From: an uncultured Duncaniella sp. | GTDB taxonomy: Bacteria; Bacteroidota; Bacteroidia; Bacteroidales; Muribaculaceae | NCBI GenBank assembly: GCA_910577255.1 | Contig: CAJTMH010000002.1 | Span: forward strand, 186,001 to 250,000 | Reading direction: 5' to 3' | Length of the DNA stretch: 64,000 nt | Shown here: piece by piece, positions 35,006 through 42,691 of the stretch | How the letters are laid out: every line of letters starts with the position of its first letter | How positions within the stretch are numbered: the first letter of the stretch is position 1 | The notes under the pieces: model-generated | What the model saw: only the letters and a program-made list of their open reading frames with translations | What the model was told of the DNA's origin: nothing | The model's database searches: none | Program-made: the position numbers and the translations under genes

Positions 35006-35356
35006 TTATTTGTTTAGAAAAATCTCTTTTTGAATATTACTAAGAGTACTATGCTCTAATACATCTTTATTTTGCTTAAAAAAAGCATTTGCAACAGTAA
35101 GACAATCATTGGAGACCACACATCGTTTCAATGTGTTTGCCAATAGATTATTCCCGGACAACTGTGATTTAAAGAATCTATTTCTCATTCCATTTCTGTA
35201 TAGGAAATCAAAATAAACTTCTGCGTTATATATATTGTAGTTGGCTAAATCAGATTTCAAATTAGTCCAATAGCAGTCAGTCATCTCATAAGAGAGAATT
35301 ACTACTAGGAGCGATGTTGCACTCAGTTGAATTATTTTATACAGGTCTTGTTTCAT
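35006..35356 (-). CDS. rnlB: RnlB-like antitoxin
   Basis: A 116-residue protein 3 bp downstream of the RnlA-like toxin gene. The segment EVYFDFLYRNGMRNRFFKSQLSGNNL resembles the conserved core of E. coli RnlB (ILFDLLCANGPEWNRF, from memory), and the length is near RnlB's 123 residues. The C-terminus (LTVANAFFKQNKDVLEHSTLSNIQKEIFLNK) also fits. RnlB binds RnlA and blocks its RNase until phage infection lowers RnlB. The N-terminal hydrophobic stretch (IIQLSATSLLVVILSYEM) could be mistaken for a TM helix. Identification rests on order, size and a short motif. Confidence 0.65.
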   Translation of the reverse strand: MKQDLYKIIQLSATSLLVVILSYEMTDCYWTNLKSDLANYNIYNAEVYFDFLYRNGMRNRFFKSQLSGNNLLANTLKRCVVSNDCLTVANAFFKQNKDVLEHSTLSNIQKEIFLNK

Positions 35357-35359
35357 ACT

Positions 35360-36412
35360 CTACCAATTATTACATATTCTATTAATTACAACAAGTGCCT
35401 CTTTTGTTAAGTTTATAGCTTCATCATAAGACAAAACTCTACTGGTTTCAATATTAGTCCTATCTATATGAAATGTAGTATGCCTGTTTTTATTAAAAAA
35501 ATCATAACCGGATTCTAATGCCCGTTTTAAATCGGGATTATCATCATAAGTCCCAACACCATCAACAAATTTATACGAACCGCCACTTCCTTTCTGAAAG
35601 TATGTACCGAAGTCTTTGAAATCTGGAGCATCTTCCAATAATCTCTTACTGATTAAAGCATCAAGAGCCTTAAAAATGCCAAAAGTATAACTCCCATAAT
35701 CTTCAACATGTATACCTGCATTAATTAATGCTACTGATGTTGAAATCCAATCAGCAATAATAGTGCCTTCAATCAACTCAATTTTTGAAATATGAGCACC
35801 TAGATTAGTATCAATAATATGAACTGTTGTTGGTTTGATTGCAAGAAAATCATCTATTGCCTCCTTCGGATAATCAGGTAAAGCATGCAATATCTCAGAT
35901 ATTATGTCTAAGAAGAAAGAAGACACAACACCTTGTAAGCATAGCGTTCCATTATTATAGAGAATTAGTGAAATCTCAGCATTATATTTACCCTTAAGAT
36001 GGTATCTATATCTAATTGGAGCCTTAGGGTCAATCTCCAATTCTATAATTTCAATATCGTCAGCACCTTTTAAAAGTTCAACAAATGCATCAAAATCCTC
36101 AGGTGCAATATTCTTTACGGTGAAAGATTTCTTATCTACAGCAGGAATAGCTAGATTCTCAATTAAATATTCTTTACAAGATTCGCAAATTGAACGTAAA
36201 TGAGGTTGTCCCTGAATACTAAAGGAAACTTGACCTCCGCTTATAAAGCAATTTATGATGCCAGTTTTATCCTTTTGTTGGATATTAATTATGATTTTAT
36301 CAGTCTTTTCTATAAATGATACCGAATAAGCAGAGTGCTCTCTCGCAAAATCTGAGAGGCTTGATGGAATTCCATCAATATCAATTGAATATTTCTGTGC
36401 TTTTTTTGCCAT
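35360..36412 (-). CDS. rnlA: RnlA-like HEPN ribonuclease toxin (RNase LS family)
   Basis: A 350-residue protein starting MAKKAQKYSIDIDGIPSSLSDFAREH at 36412; E. coli RnlA has 357. The C-terminal HEPN domain carries an R-x4-H motif in NKNRHTTFH (R310, H315), with the same spacing as the catalytic R318/H323 pair I recall for RnlA. The N-terminal two thirds show repeated alpha/beta modules (residues about 1-90 and 95-180), as in RnlA. RNase LS degrades mRNA during T4 infection once its antitoxin is lost. The RnlB-like gene follows at 3 bp and an Abi_2 gene precedes at 22 bp, so this is a toxin-rich defence operon. It is AT-rich relative to the mobility genes. Confidence 0.75.
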   Translation of the reverse strand: MAKKAQKYSIDIDGIPSSLSDFAREHSAYSVSFIEKTDKIIINIQQKDKTGIINCFISGGQVSFSIQGQPHLRSICESCKEYLIENLAIPAVDKKSFTVKNIAPEDFDAFVELLKGADDIEIIELEIDPKAPIRYRYHLKGKYNAEISLILYNNGTLCLQGVVSSFFLDIISEILHALPDYPKEAIDDFLAIKPTTVHIIDTNLGAHISKIELIEGTIIADWISTSVALINAGIHVEDYGSYTFGIFKALDALISKRLLEDAPDFKDFGTYFQKGSGGSYKFVDGVGTYDDNPDLKRALESGYDFFNKNRHTTFHIDRTNIETSRVLSYDEAINLTKEALVVINRICNNW

Positions 36413-36434
36413 TGTGTAAATCAAAAATATAATA

Positions 36435-37385
36435 CTAACGCCAAACGTCCAAGAACTTCCAATTCTTCGGAAATCCCATTTCCTGCAAGTTCAATAAATT
36501 TCCACCATCCCCAATGATAGATAAGATATTACGCTTCAAATCACTGCCGGGACTAATTATATTGCTGATATATTTTATGCAACTAAGAACAGTAAAGACC
36601 TTGTTGGGGTGCAGAGAATTTATCGTTTGTCTATCTAAAAATGGGAAATCTGTATTGGTTGGCATCTGAAGATTTATGATACACCTCCTATTCCACACGC
36701 GACTATGGTGTGCGCAACAGTTTCTCCATACTGCAATCGCATGTAGCCAGTTGGAGAAAATTCGGTCGTCATTTAGTCCAAATTGCTTGGCTATTGCCTT
36801 CTTTTGAGAAGTTTTCTTCAACAACTGATATAGTTTACTTAAAGTGCCGAGTGACAATACTTCGAGTGTCATCCATGCTGGAGGAAGTGGAGGATTATCA
36901 TATTTGCTATAATAATGCTTAATAAAATCCTCATTACTGCGTTTGATTTCACCTTTGATGTCTTTCATTAGTAAATCATATGCAGTGGTTCGTTGTCCAT
37001 CACGGTCAACTATATCCTTGTGTTTATATAAACTCCGATCATTAAACCAATGACTATTACCAGTTGCCTCAGAATATGCTTGAACAATCTTTGCTCTCAC
37101 TGCCACTTCAATCTTTTCGATCGCATTGAACATCAATGAGCGAAGTCTCCGGTCAAAGCAATACAAATCAACTATGTCGGAAAAATGAATATCATCCTTC
37201 TTGAATCTATGGTCAGACTCTGGGTTTGAGTTATCTTGAAATGGATATGTATATGCCCTCAAACGATAATAACTTATGTTGGACAAGTAACGTATCGCGA
37301 GTTGCTCATCATCTATCAGCAATCCGCGACTTTTCAACTTGTTGATCTGCTCTGGCAGAGTAAGAGGGCGTTTGGTGTAGTCCAT
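36435..37385 (-). CDS. Abi_2 family (AbiD/AbiF-like) HEPN abortive-infection protein
   Basis: A 316-residue protein starting MDYTKRPLTLPEQINKLKSRGLLIDDEQLAIRYLSNISYYRLRAYTYPFQ at 37385, the typical N-terminus of the Abi_2 family. Further motifs are FSDIVDLYCFDRRLRSLMFNAIEKIEVAVRAKI, PPAWMTLEVLSLGTLSKLY and the HEPN active site VWRNCCAHHSRVWNR (R-x4-6-H). Family role: RNA cleavage that halts growth in infected cells. A reading from 37421 is rejected because it would translate the hairpin RNA and its arm. That hairpin, with its own promoter, lies directly before the start, as described for abiF-type loci. It is first in an operon with the RnlA/RnlB-like pair. Confidence 0.85.
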   Translation of the reverse strand: MDYTKRPLTLPEQINKLKSRGLLIDDEQLAIRYLSNISYYRLRAYTYPFQDNSNPESDHRFKKDDIHFSDIVDLYCFDRRLRSLMFNAIEKIEVAVRAKIVQAYSEATGNSHWFNDRSLYKHKDIVDRDGQRTTAYDLLMKDIKGEIKRSNEDFIKHYYSKYDNPPLPPAWMTLEVLSLGTLSKLYQLLKKTSQKKAIAKQFGLNDDRIFSNWLHAIAVWRNCCAHHSRVWNRRCIINLQMPTNTDFPFLDRQTINSLHPNKVFTVLSCIKYISNIISPGSDLKRNILSIIGDGGNLLNLQEMGFPKNWKFLDVWR

Positions 37386-37442
37386 ATAAAACTCGAAGAC
37401 CTCCCCGGGTGCGCTGGTCAACGGGAAGCGTGGGAGGTCATA
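37386..37442 (-). ncRNA. Hairpin RNA upstream of Abi_2 (abiF-motif-like)
   Basis: On the minus strand GACCTCCC (37439-37432) and GGGAGGTC (37405-37398) form an 8-bp perfect stem. CGCT (37430-37427) and AGCG (37415-37412) form an inner stem. It starts at the expected transcription start of a consensus promoter and ends at the Abi_2 start codon. A conserved RNA motif named abiF lies upstream of Abi_2 genes, and such RNAs have been reported as antitoxins of the HEPN protein (from memory, not checked). Confidence 0.7.
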
Positions 37443-37449
37443 TTGAGTG

Positions 37450-37481
37450 CAAAGTTAGCACTAATTTCTGAATTATCCAAA
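37450..37481 (-). promoter_or_regulatory. Promoter of the hairpin RNA / Abi_2 / RnlA / RnlB unit
   Basis: Minus-strand TTTG (37481-37478), a 20-bp spacer and TAACTTTG (37457-37450), an exact consensus match. The start point is about 37442, at the foot of the RNA hairpin. Confidence 0.8.
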
Positions 37482-37715
37482 TCTTTAGGCGCAAGAGTAG
37501 CAATTTTTTCATCAAGATCAGCCATATCTTCTTTCTTTGCTCCAACATCAGATCTATTATTATAACGAGTAATACTCATATCTTGTTCAGAAAGATCACC
37601 TTTTCTACTTATACAATAATTCACAGGCGTTCTTTCGTATAAAACATTCCTTAATTTCTCTCACAGCTCCAAAAAATCGGTCATTTGGCCAATTTTTAGG
37701 AATATGACTGATGGC

Positions 37716-39209
37716 TTACCACATCTCGCTATCTTTCTTGGTTCGGGCAGCGATTTCGTCGGCTATCTCCTCGGAGGAGAGCTTGATGTAGTCCATGAAG
37801 GTCTTTTGAGTCTTGTGACCGCTGACGTGCATCATCTGGACGATGTCGTATTTGTGACTGAGATACATGTTGGTGATTCCGGTGCGTCGGGCCGTGTGGC
37901 TCGTCACGCATTTGAAGCGCGGTAGGAGTACGTTGCCGTTCAGGTCGGTTTCCGGTTCTTTGCCTTCTTTTTTCAGCGCGTCCTTCTGCTTCATCGTCAG
38001 ATTGGTCGGCACTTTATCTTTCAGTGTCAGGACGCTCTCGGAGAGGTCTTCAAGTATATCCTTGATGTAACGGTTCAGCACCTGCTCGTTGGCTTTCGGT
38101 ATGTTGTAGCCGTATTTCTCGCAGATGGCAATGAGGTTCTCGTTCATAACCGGGATTGTAACCTCGGTCTTGGTTTTCTGCTGAACAAGCCGGATAATAC
38201 GTGTGCCCTTTCGGGTTGTCTCAAAATGGTCTTTGTTGAGATTGTTGTAATCACTCACACGCTGACAGGTATAGCAACCAATGAGAAAAACATCGCGAAC
38301 ATGCTCCTTCTTTCCGGTCAACGGCATTTCATAGAGGGCTTGTAACTCTTCCTCAGTAAGATAAATCTCGACAGCCTTATCACGGTCTTCAATCTTGTTT
38401 TTGACTATCAGCGAAGCGGCGCGTTGGTTGTCATGGACACCGTCAATAAAAGCGGCGTTGATAAGTGCTTTAAGATTTGTCATGTGCTTGTTGACTACCT
38501 TGGGCATATAGCCATGCCGACGGAGATAGTTGATGTAGCGACTTACAAAGGCGCGGTTGATGTCTGCCCAGCCGAACTGATGTAACGGGTCGAAGCCTTC
38601 ATAAACGCCGACGTAACTTCTCCATGTCTTGCAGGATCCGGCTGAATAGTCCTTGCTGCCAATCTTCCGTGCGCCGCTTTTGATGTCTTCGACAAACTGA
38701 ACGAGGAACGGCCAGATAAGACGGTTTTTCTCATCCTCGATGCGTTTCTTTTCCTCGGCTTTCTTACGGGCTTTCTCTTTCGCCGCCTCTTTCTTTGCCA
38801 AAGCCTTGCGCTCTGATTCGGCGGCTTCCTCCATTGCCTTCCTTTCAGCCTCGACTTTCTCCGGCTCGGATATGTAGCGCACATCCATATCAAGAGCCTC
38901 GCGGTCGAAATTGACTTTGGCGAGGTGTGATTTAACGATGCCTTCAATCTGCGTCAGTTTTGCGTGGAGTTGATAATTCTTTTTCTGATGAGCCAGCCAC
39001 GCACGGGGAGAAGCGGTCGCTTTGAGCCACTCGCTCACCTCCACTTGCAGGAGCGTCGAAACAAGCACATCAATCTTGCGGGTATGTACACGGATAAACA
39101 GTGTCGCGGTTTCCTTCTTCAAATCCTTGTTGCGGACATGAAACGGGGTCAATTTCTTCGCAGGGCGAAGCGACTGAGTCGATAACTTCGGAGAGGGTAT
39201 TGTTGCCAT
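37716..39209 (-). CDS. Tyrosine recombinase/integrase of segment 1
   Basis: A 497-residue integrase starting MATIPSPKLSTQSLRPAKKL at 39209; upstream ATGs at 39233 and 39263 are alternatives. It has an N-terminal arm-binding part, a SAM-like core-binding domain (about 165-260) and a catalytic domain. Catalytic residues seen: R317 (TCQRVSDY), K345 (QQKTKTEV), H439 and R442 (SHTARRTG), H465 (SGHKT) and Y474 (MDYIKL). An unusual charged helix (about residues 116-162, mostly E, K, A and R) is inserted before the core-binding domain. The gene sits 245 bp from att copy 2 and should catalyse integration at tRNA-Phe. Confidence 0.95.
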   Translation of the reverse strand: MATIPSPKLSTQSLRPAKKLTPFHVRNKDLKKETATLFIRVHTRKIDVLVSTLLQVEVSEWLKATASPRAWLAHQKKNYQLHAKLTQIEGIVKSHLAKVNFDREALDMDVRYISEPEKVEAERKAMEEAAESERKALAKKEAAKEKARKKAEEKKRIEDEKNRLIWPFLVQFVEDIKSGARKIGSKDYSAGSCKTWRSYVGVYEGFDPLHQFGWADINRAFVSRYINYLRRHGYMPKVVNKHMTNLKALINAAFIDGVHDNQRAASLIVKNKIEDRDKAVEIYLTEEELQALYEMPLTGKKEHVRDVFLIGCYTCQRVSDYNNLNKDHFETTRKGTRIIRLVQQKTKTEVTIPVMNENLIAICEKYGYNIPKANEQVLNRYIKDILEDLSESVLTLKDKVPTNLTMKQKDALKKEGKEPETDLNGNVLLPRFKCVTSHTARRTGITNMYLSHKYDIVQMMHVSGHKTQKTFMDYIKLSSEEIADEIAARTKKDSEMW

Positions 39210-39314
39210 CTTATTTTGTATTGCTAAATTCATTCGCCACGATTCACAGTCATTCACTATCAATCGTTTTGGTTCTGCAAATATAACAACTCAAACCACG
39301 TTTTGTCAAGTCGG

Positions 39315-39334
39315 GTCACCACGCAGGTCACCAC
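39315..39334. repeat. Integrase arm-type repeats at the right end of segment 1
   Basis: GTCACCAC at 39315-39322 and 39327-39334, matching the three copies near the left end (26100, 26112, 26347) and three in segment 3 (46683, 46695, 46929). Confidence 0.6.
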
Positions 39335-39452
39335 GTTTTTTGAATTTCTGTGAAAATCCAAAATTCAGTCAAAATTCATATTGCATTATTATTCAGTATT
39401 TTGCATCAATTCAATATTCACTTACATTCGCCACAATTCACAAACTCAGGTT

Positions 39453-39466
39453 CTGGTGGCACCACA
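39453..39466 (+). repeat. Attachment site copy 2
   Basis: CTGGTGGCACCACA, preceded by TT. It marks the right end of segment 1 and the left end of segment 2. Confidence 0.85.
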
Positions 39467-39869
39467 ACCTTCAGAAGAAGGACACGTTAAAACACTGAAT
39501 ATCAGCGATATTTAGTGTTTTTCGCATTTTAGGGTAAGGCAAAACGCTCAATCCACACCAATCCAGCAGGGTAGCAAACGAGATTTGGTGGAGCAAGATT
39601 GAAATCCACACCACCCCACGATTTGCTAACTATTTGCAATCGGGCATTTTACAACATTCTGCCTAAATTCTTAAAAGGATCCTCTGTGAAGAGATAATCA
39701 ACAGAACTTTGACAAGGCGGAGCCACTCTGAAAAATTTTTTTGAAAAAATTTCTCCCGGCGGTGGTGTAGAAATCGGTGGAGCCGAAATATCCACTGACC
39801 AATCTCCACAGAAACGGCGTTTAGATACGTATTCCTACCCAGTCAATCTTGCGGCAATCACAACTAGGC
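39467..39869. other. Left-end non-coding region of segment 2
   Basis: No gene. It holds the terminator above, a direct repeat AATCCACACCA (39550-39560, 39603-39613), ATTTGGTGGAGC (39583-39594) and GGTGGAGCCGAAATA (39776-39790). The last two recur near the right end of the segment. Confidence 0.55.
39491..39522 (+). terminator. Terminator at the left end of segment 2
   Basis: AACACTGAATATC (39491-39503) pairs with GATATTTAGTGTT (39507-39519; one G-T pair), followed by TTT. If segment 1 excised, this hairpin would lie directly behind tRNA-Phe and end its transcript. Confidence 0.7.
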
Positions 39870-39884
39870 ATGACACTACTCCGA

Positions 39885-39986
39885 ATGGAAGGTAAGATCA
39901 GTTACTCGATAATTGAGGGGAAGGTTTATTATCCGGCAGAAGAAATTGGTCGTCTGCTTTATCATTGCAAGGTTGATTATGAGTGA
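39885..39986 (+). CDS. Short protein overlapping the HTH gene
   Basis: A 33-residue reading (MEGKISYSIIEGKVYYPAEEIGRLL, then 8 more residues); an in-frame ATG at 39870 would add five residues. Its stop overlaps the start of the next gene by 8 bp (ATGAGTGA), which suggests translational coupling. It resembles the C-terminal wing of excisionase-type HTH proteins and may be a remnant or a leader peptide. Confidence 0.4.
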   Translation: MEGKISYSIIEGKVYYPAEEIGRLLYHCKVDYE

Positions 39987-40275
39987 GCCTAATCTGATAT
40001 TGAGCAAGGAGGAACAGCGCGATGTTTTCAAAATCATATCTGAAATCAAAGCCTGTACCAAAGAATTGGCAGAACGCTCACGCCCTATGTTTGACGGAAA
40101 CTGCTTTCTCTCGGACTCCGAACTTGCCCGACGGCTTGGCGTGAGTAAATCCACACTCGCTAACTATCGCCTCAAAGGGATATTCGGTTATTATTTCCTT
40201 GAAGGCAAAATCCTGTATGCCGACACCGAAATTGAGGACTACCTCAAAGAGAACTACCACCCACCTTACCGATAA
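39979..40275 (+). CDS. Small HTH protein (DUF3853/excisionase-like)
   Basis: A 98-residue protein starting MSEPNLILSKEEQRDVFKIISEIKACTKEL at 39979. The C-terminal half is a HTH_17-like domain: CFLSDSELARRLGVSKSTLANYRLKGIFGYYFLEGKILYADTEIEDYL. Proteins of this type regulate excision or gene expression in Bacteroides mobile elements. It is the only mobility-related gene of segment 2. Confidence 0.75.
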   Translation: MSEPNLILSKEEQRDVFKIISEIKACTKELAERSRPMFDGNCFLSDSELARRLGVSKSTLANYRLKGIFGYYFLEGKILYADTEIEDYLKENYHPPYR

Positions 40276-40504
40276 GGCAATCCAACGGCAACGCCCACGA
40301 TAATCCATTGAGAATTACCGGGGCCTTTGCCATGTCATCACTGTCTTGTCGGACTTTTTACGCAGAAAAACCGACAAAATTAGATTTTCATTTTGAGTTT
40401 TTGATGAGTTTTACTTTGTTAAATTGATTAACAAAAACGATCAAAATACATTTTCAAGCATTTCAAAATTTTCACAAGTTGACGAAAGTACTTAAGAAAT
40501 CCAT

Positions 40505-41275
40505 TTATCTCTTGATTAAATCAGATATCTCATCAGCAATCTCTTCAACAGTATTTGAAGCAGTGTTACGGGCTACCTTGTCTGCTATCGAAGGAGAGAA
40601 TTCTATAACTTCGTTTTTGGTTATATTATGCCAGATTGGAAGCATCACCTGCTCACCAGTATTTGCTTTGGTAATTATTCCATCTAGTTCATAGTTTGTC
40701 CATCCTTTCTTAATGAACGATTTTGAGAGAACTACGATACCGAATTTACTTTTTGCTAACCCTTTATCTATTTTTCTCCTTAGACTATCACCAATTTTAA
40801 GTTCAAACTCATCGTACCACACTTTGAGCCCTTTATTTATAAGAGCAATTGCCAATGGTCTTACTACTTCATCTTTATCCTCGGATGCGTGAGAGATAAA
40901 CACGTCATATTCAAGTTGTGAATTTTCAGAACCTTCAGGCGGCACTGTATCCTTTCTAACGAGAGATGGTACCGATGAAAGAGCTCGGTCACTATATTCA
41001 GGAAGTGGCGCCGGAAGTCTGCGAATTGAAGTTCTAACCGAGCCACCTAATCCACCAAGATCTATTGTTATATACCAATGCCCATTTTGAGGGATTGTAA
41101 ATATAACCGGGGATTTTCGTACAAGGCCGCCATAATATCTATGCCTTCTGCCACTTTTGTAGCTACTATAGTTACTACTATCCATCAATCTTACGTTAGC
41201 CGCATTTCCTTGGAGAATGACTTGTATGCGTTCTCCTTTGGAACATTGATGAAGATCATATACCGTATACTTCAT
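40505..41275 (-). CDS. DUF1883-TIR protein
   Basis: A 256-residue protein. Residues 1-87 match the DUF1883 pattern (MKYTVYDLHQCSKGERIQVIL, NVRLMDSSNYSSYKSGRRHRYYGG, SPVIFTIPQNGHWYITIDLGG), a beta domain usually fused to TIR. Residues 121-256 are a TIR domain: YDVFISHASEDKDEVVRPLAIAL, LKVWYDEFELKIGDSLRRKIDKGL, GIVVLSKSFIKKGWTNYELDGI, with E196 as the likely NAD-cleaving glutamate. TIR proteins of this size often act in anti-phage defence by depleting NAD or making signal molecules. It is the second gene of a two-gene unit with the GIY-YIG-like gene 4 bp upstream. A receptor-type role is also possible. Confidence 0.85.
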   Translation of the reverse strand: MKYTVYDLHQCSKGERIQVILQGNAANVRLMDSSNYSSYKSGRRHRYYGGLVRKSPVIFTIPQNGHWYITIDLGGLGGSVRTSIRRLPAPLPEYSDRALSSVPSLVRKDTVPPEGSENSQLEYDVFISHASEDKDEVVRPLAIALINKGLKVWYDEFELKIGDSLRRKIDKGLAKSKFGIVVLSKSFIKKGWTNYELDGIITKANTGEQVMLPIWHNITKNEVIEFSPSIADKVARNTASNTVEEIADEISDLIKR

Positions 41276-41279
41276 ACAT

Positions 41280-41585
41280 TTATTCTATTGTGTTATTTGT
41301 TATTTCATAGCAGTACACGTAGACGGTACCATTATTTCCTCCCCCTGTATCTCCTTTCATCCCTTGTTCAAGAAAATACTCCTCTACTTCTTGAGCTGTC
41401 CATTTGTCAGAAGCTTCACGCCATATCCACCATGCGTTTTCTTTATTAACGTTATGTTCACCAAACAGGCGACGTTCAATGTCGTTAGTTATCCCGATAT
41501 AGAAATCGGAATAATACTGTTTGCTACTCTTGCTTAAATGACAATTTATGTCACTGATAATCGCAGTTGCTATTTTTCCAGCCAT
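41280..41585 (-). CDS. GIY-YIG-like small protein
   Basis: A 101-residue protein with DFYIGITNDIERRLFGEHNVNKENAWWIWREASDKWTAQEVEEYFLEQGMKGDTGGG. The YIG, the Arg two strands later (RRLF) and the Glu of VEEYF follow the GIY-YIG nuclease pattern, although the first GIY tripeptide is replaced by DFY. It may be an active small nuclease or only a fold relative. It is expressed with the DUF1883-TIR gene, whose start lies 4 bp after its stop, from a promoter at 41611-41618. Confidence 0.6.
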   Translation of the reverse strand: MAGKIATAIISDINCHLSKSSKQYYSDFYIGITNDIERRLFGEHNVNKENAWWIWREASDKWTAQEVEEYFLEQGMKGDTGGGNNGTVYVYCYEITNNTIE

Positions 41586-41610
41586 AATACTTATGTTAAT
41601 TATTATGCTG

Positions 41611-41618
41611 CAAAATTA
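41611..41618 (-). promoter_or_regulatory. Promoter -7 element of the GIY-YIG-like/TIR unit
   Basis: Minus-strand TAATTTTG lies 26 bp before the start at 41585. Confidence 0.5.
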
Positions 41619-41674
41619 GGCATCAAGATTGCAGTGCAACTTCATTCTTTCAAAAAAATCACGAGATACAAATT

Positions 41675-42688
41675 TTATTGATTGTTTTCTATGATTTTTA
41701 GTGCTCGCTCTCTCATCTTCTTGCGAAGATATAATGGTTCAAGTATTTCACATTCGTTTAGATAACCCAAAAGAGAAGTTTCAAATTCATAATTCGGGAT
41801 AAGATTCAGTTCAAAGACAATATAATTATCTTTACGTTCCAGGATCTTCTGCGAGTTATGAAAAGGTTTTGTTTCAATATATGCCGCAGCGGGGAATGTA
41901 GCTTTTATAATTATTCGCTCTCTTCTGCTTCCTATATTTATAGATACGCCAACCACTTGACTGAAATATTCGTCAATATCAAGTCCGTGGTATTCTTGAT
42001 ATATGAGGTTTGGTGCTACGTCAATAGCGTCTATTCTATCCAAAGGAAGTGTCACAAGAGGCAATAATCCTTTCATTTTGGACTCATATCCTATTAAAAA
42101 CCATCGATTATTATACTGTCGAAGTTGATATGGATGAATTTCTCTTAGAAACGAAGGTTTCCGATATTTATGATATGACACCTTGATGACATATTTTTTC
42201 ACAATACAGTCAAACAATACAGTAAAATGCTGCATTCCTATCAAATATGGGTTCTGGGCAAACGACACTATGCCTCTGGGTGATTGATTAAGTTGGAATG
42301 TATCTTCTAACCTAACAATAATCTCTTCCATCCATGAAAAGTCTGGCAATCCCTTAAATCTTGAAAGCATACTAATTGTGTCGGCTAATTGCTGCATTTC
42401 TTTTTGACTAATCGGAAGATTCATAATGGAGTATTCCGGGTCGCCATAGTAATAGTAGGCTCTATGACCATCCATGCCTTTCTCGATGGGTGCCGAATAC
42501 CCTTCACTATCTTTCATGTATTTAAGGTCTTCTCTAATAGTTCTCTCCGATATGTTGCGACCATAGTAATAAAAAGTCTCTTTATTGATTATCTCAATTA
42601 AATCATTCATATAATACCTCCGACCTATTTCTCGGAAACAACGATCGAGAATTCTATGTCTTAAGAAAGCATTTTTTATTGTAGCCAT
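41675..42688 (-). CDS. WYL-domain transcriptional regulator
   Basis: A 337-residue protein: N-terminal winged helix (LRHRILDRCFREIGRRYYMNDLIEIINKE, ISERTIREDLKYMKD), a WYL domain (about 150-240: IVKKYVIKVSYHKYRKPSFLREIHPYQLRQYNNRWFLIGYESK) and a WCX-type C-terminal domain. WYL regulators bind nucleic-acid ligands and often control phage-defence genes. It begins 3 bp after the AAA_13 ATPase gene and is co-transcribed with it, so it may repress or sense for that ATPase. Confidence 0.88.
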   Translation of the reverse strand: MATIKNAFLRHRILDRCFREIGRRYYMNDLIEIINKETFYYYGRNISERTIREDLKYMKDSEGYSAPIEKGMDGHRAYYYYGDPEYSIMNLPISQKEMQQLADTISMLSRFKGLPDFSWMEEIIVRLEDTFQLNQSPRGIVSFAQNPYLIGMQHFTVLFDCIVKKYVIKVSYHKYRKPSFLREIHPYQLRQYNNRWFLIGYESKMKGLLPLVTLPLDRIDAIDVAPNLIYQEYHGLDIDEYFSQVVGVSINIGSRRERIIIKATFPAAAYIETKPFHNSQKILERKDNYIVFELNLIPNYEFETSLLGYLNECEILEPLYLRKKMRERALKIIENNQ

Positions 42689-42691
42689 AGA

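Larger units (their letters stand above)
26030..39452. mobile_element. Segment 1: mobilizable element integrated in tRNA-Phe (about 13.4 kb)
   Basis: It is bounded by att copies 1 and 2. It carries a tyrosine integrase next to its right end, an excisionase-like HTH, a DUF3987 helicase/primase and a MobV relaxase, the gene set of NBU-type mobilizable elements. GTCACCAC repeats, likely integrase arm sites, occur near the left end (26100-26107, 26112-26119, 26347-26354) and the right end (39315-39322, 39327-39334). Cargo genes are clearly AT-richer than the mobility genes. The relaxase is frameshifted, so transfer may be impaired, while excision should still be possible. Confidence 0.85.

Noticed and set aside
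37386..37421. N-terminal extension of the Abi_2 protein
   Set aside because: It would read through one arm of the hairpin RNA; family proteins begin at the MDYTKRPLTLPEQ position.
37418..37624. A 68-residue gene upstream of Abi_2
   Set aside because: Its end overlaps an exact-consensus promoter and the foot of the hairpin RNA, and it matches no family I know. A gene remnant is possible.
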